Shown here one piece after another: positions 7,135-7,656 of a DNA stretch of 7,656 nt. How positions within the stretch are numbered: position 1 is the stretch's first letter; each line of letters opens with the position of its first letter. This DNA comes from a bacterium (GTDB lineage: Bacteria; Verrucomicrobiota; Verrucomicrobiae; Opitutales; Opitutaceae), in the NCBI GenBank assembly GCA_021780625.1, contig JAJXYI010000441.1, forward strand, positions 1 through 7,656. Reading direction: 5' to 3'. The position numbers and the translations under genes were made by a program. The notes under the pieces are model-generated. The model saw only the letters and a list, made by a program, of their open reading frames with translations. It was not told where the DNA came from and ran no database searches.

Positions 7135-7656
7135 ATGGATTCGCCCTCCCCACACGCGGACGCCGGCCAGGCGACCGTCCCGCCGATCGACTTCCGCGCC
7201 CAGCTCAACGACGAGCAATACGCAGCGGTGACGGCTGAGCCGGGGCCCCTGCTCGTGCTCGCGGGCGCCGGCTCGGGCAAGACGCGCACGCTCACCTACC
7301 GCGTCGCCTACCTGCTCTCCCAGGGCGTACCTCCGGGCGAAATCCTCCTGCTGACCTTCACCAACAAGGCCGCAAAGGAGATGCTGCACCGGGTCAACGA
7401 GCTCACAGGCGTCGTGCCCGGACGTTTCTGGGGCGGCACTTTTCACAGCATCGGGCACCGCACCCTGCGCATGTTCGGCGATAGTATCGGGATTCCCAAG
7501 ACGTTCACGATCCTCGATGCCGAGGAGGCCGACAGCCTGCTGCGCGACGTCGTGGAGACCTCCGACAAGGGCTTCTTCAAGGACAAGACCCACCCGCGCC
7601 CCGGCCCGCTGTTCGAGATGATCTCCCTCTCGAGGAACACGCAGGCGGATCTCTTC
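7135..7656 (+). CDS. UvrD/PcrA/Rep-family superfamily 1A DNA helicase, 3'-truncated by window edge
   Basis: The first 174 codons of an ATP-dependent 3'-5' DNA helicase of the UvrD/PcrA/Rep group, used in DNA repair and replication. The ATG at 7135 is the first after an in-frame TGA at 7129-7131, which settles the upstream limit. About 22 poorly conserved residues precede the Q motif LNDEQYAAV (Gln28). Walker A is AGAGSGKT (43-50). Motif Ia is [13 protein letters not shown] (about 71-83) and motif Ib is [12 protein letters not shown] (101-112). The DExx box, motifs III-VI and the C-terminal domain lie beyond the window, so UvrD, PcrA and Rep cannot be separated and no symbol is given. There is no clear Shine-Dalgarno site. 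The preceding hairpin suggests a transcript separate from lpd, yet no convincing promoter is visible in 7084-7134. Confidence 0.93.
   Translation, partial: MDSPSPHADAGQATVPPIDFRAQLNDEQYAAVTAEPGPLLVLAGAGSGKTRTLTYRVAYLLSQGVPPGEILLLTFTNKAAKEMLHRVNELTGVVPGRFWGGTFHSIGHRTLRMFGDSIGIPKTFTILDAEEADSLLRDVVETSDKGFFKDKTHPRPGPLFEMISLSRNTQADLF

Overview
The window is a high-GC stretch of bacterial chromosome carrying housekeeping metabolism. Codon third positions are mostly G or C, and proteins are rich in Ala, Gly, Val and Arg. I see no phage, plasmid, transposon, CRISPR or RNA-gene signal. The taxon cannot be fixed from sequence alone. The protein flavour and a compact sucA-sucB-lpd cluster followed by a UvrD-type helicase would fit an Opitutales-like member of Verrucomicrobiota, but that is a low-confidence inference from memory and not a database match.

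Layout. (1) Bases 1-799, plus strand: 3' part of metF (5,10-methylenetetrahydrofolate reductase); the beginning lies upstream of the window. (2) Bases 813-1202, minus strand: a SUI1/YciH-family protein, convergent with metF and only 13 bp from it. (3) Bases 1203-1483: a 281-bp divergent intergenic region with an AT-rich island, a 16-bp imperfect palindrome, short repeats, a weak promoter candidate and the strong ribosome-binding site of sucA. (4) Bases 1484-7052, plus strand: sucA (E1), sucB (E2) and lpd (E3), a complete set of 2-oxoglutarate dehydrogenase complex subunits. Spacers of 102 and 61 bp hold candidate hairpins. (5) A strong 10-bp G/C hairpin (7059-7083) directly after lpd is the likely end of the transcript. 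(6) From 7135 a UvrD/PcrA/Rep-type superfamily 1 helicase starts and runs off the window after 174 codons.

How the genes work together. SucA decarboxylates 2-oxoglutarate on thiamine diphosphate and passes the succinyl group to the lipoyl-lysine of SucB. SucB makes succinyl-CoA, and Lpd reoxidises the dihydrolipoyl arm and reduces NAD+. Key residues of all three enzymes are intact, so the complex should be functional. Because lpd sits in the same cluster, this operon can supply its own E3. MetF, the SUI1 protein and the helicase have no evident functional link to it.

I looked for an undescribed system and did not find one. The best leads are regulatory: the intercistronic hairpins, the palindrome and repeats between the divergent genes, and the contrast between the strong Shine-Dalgarno site of sucA and its absence before the downstream genes.
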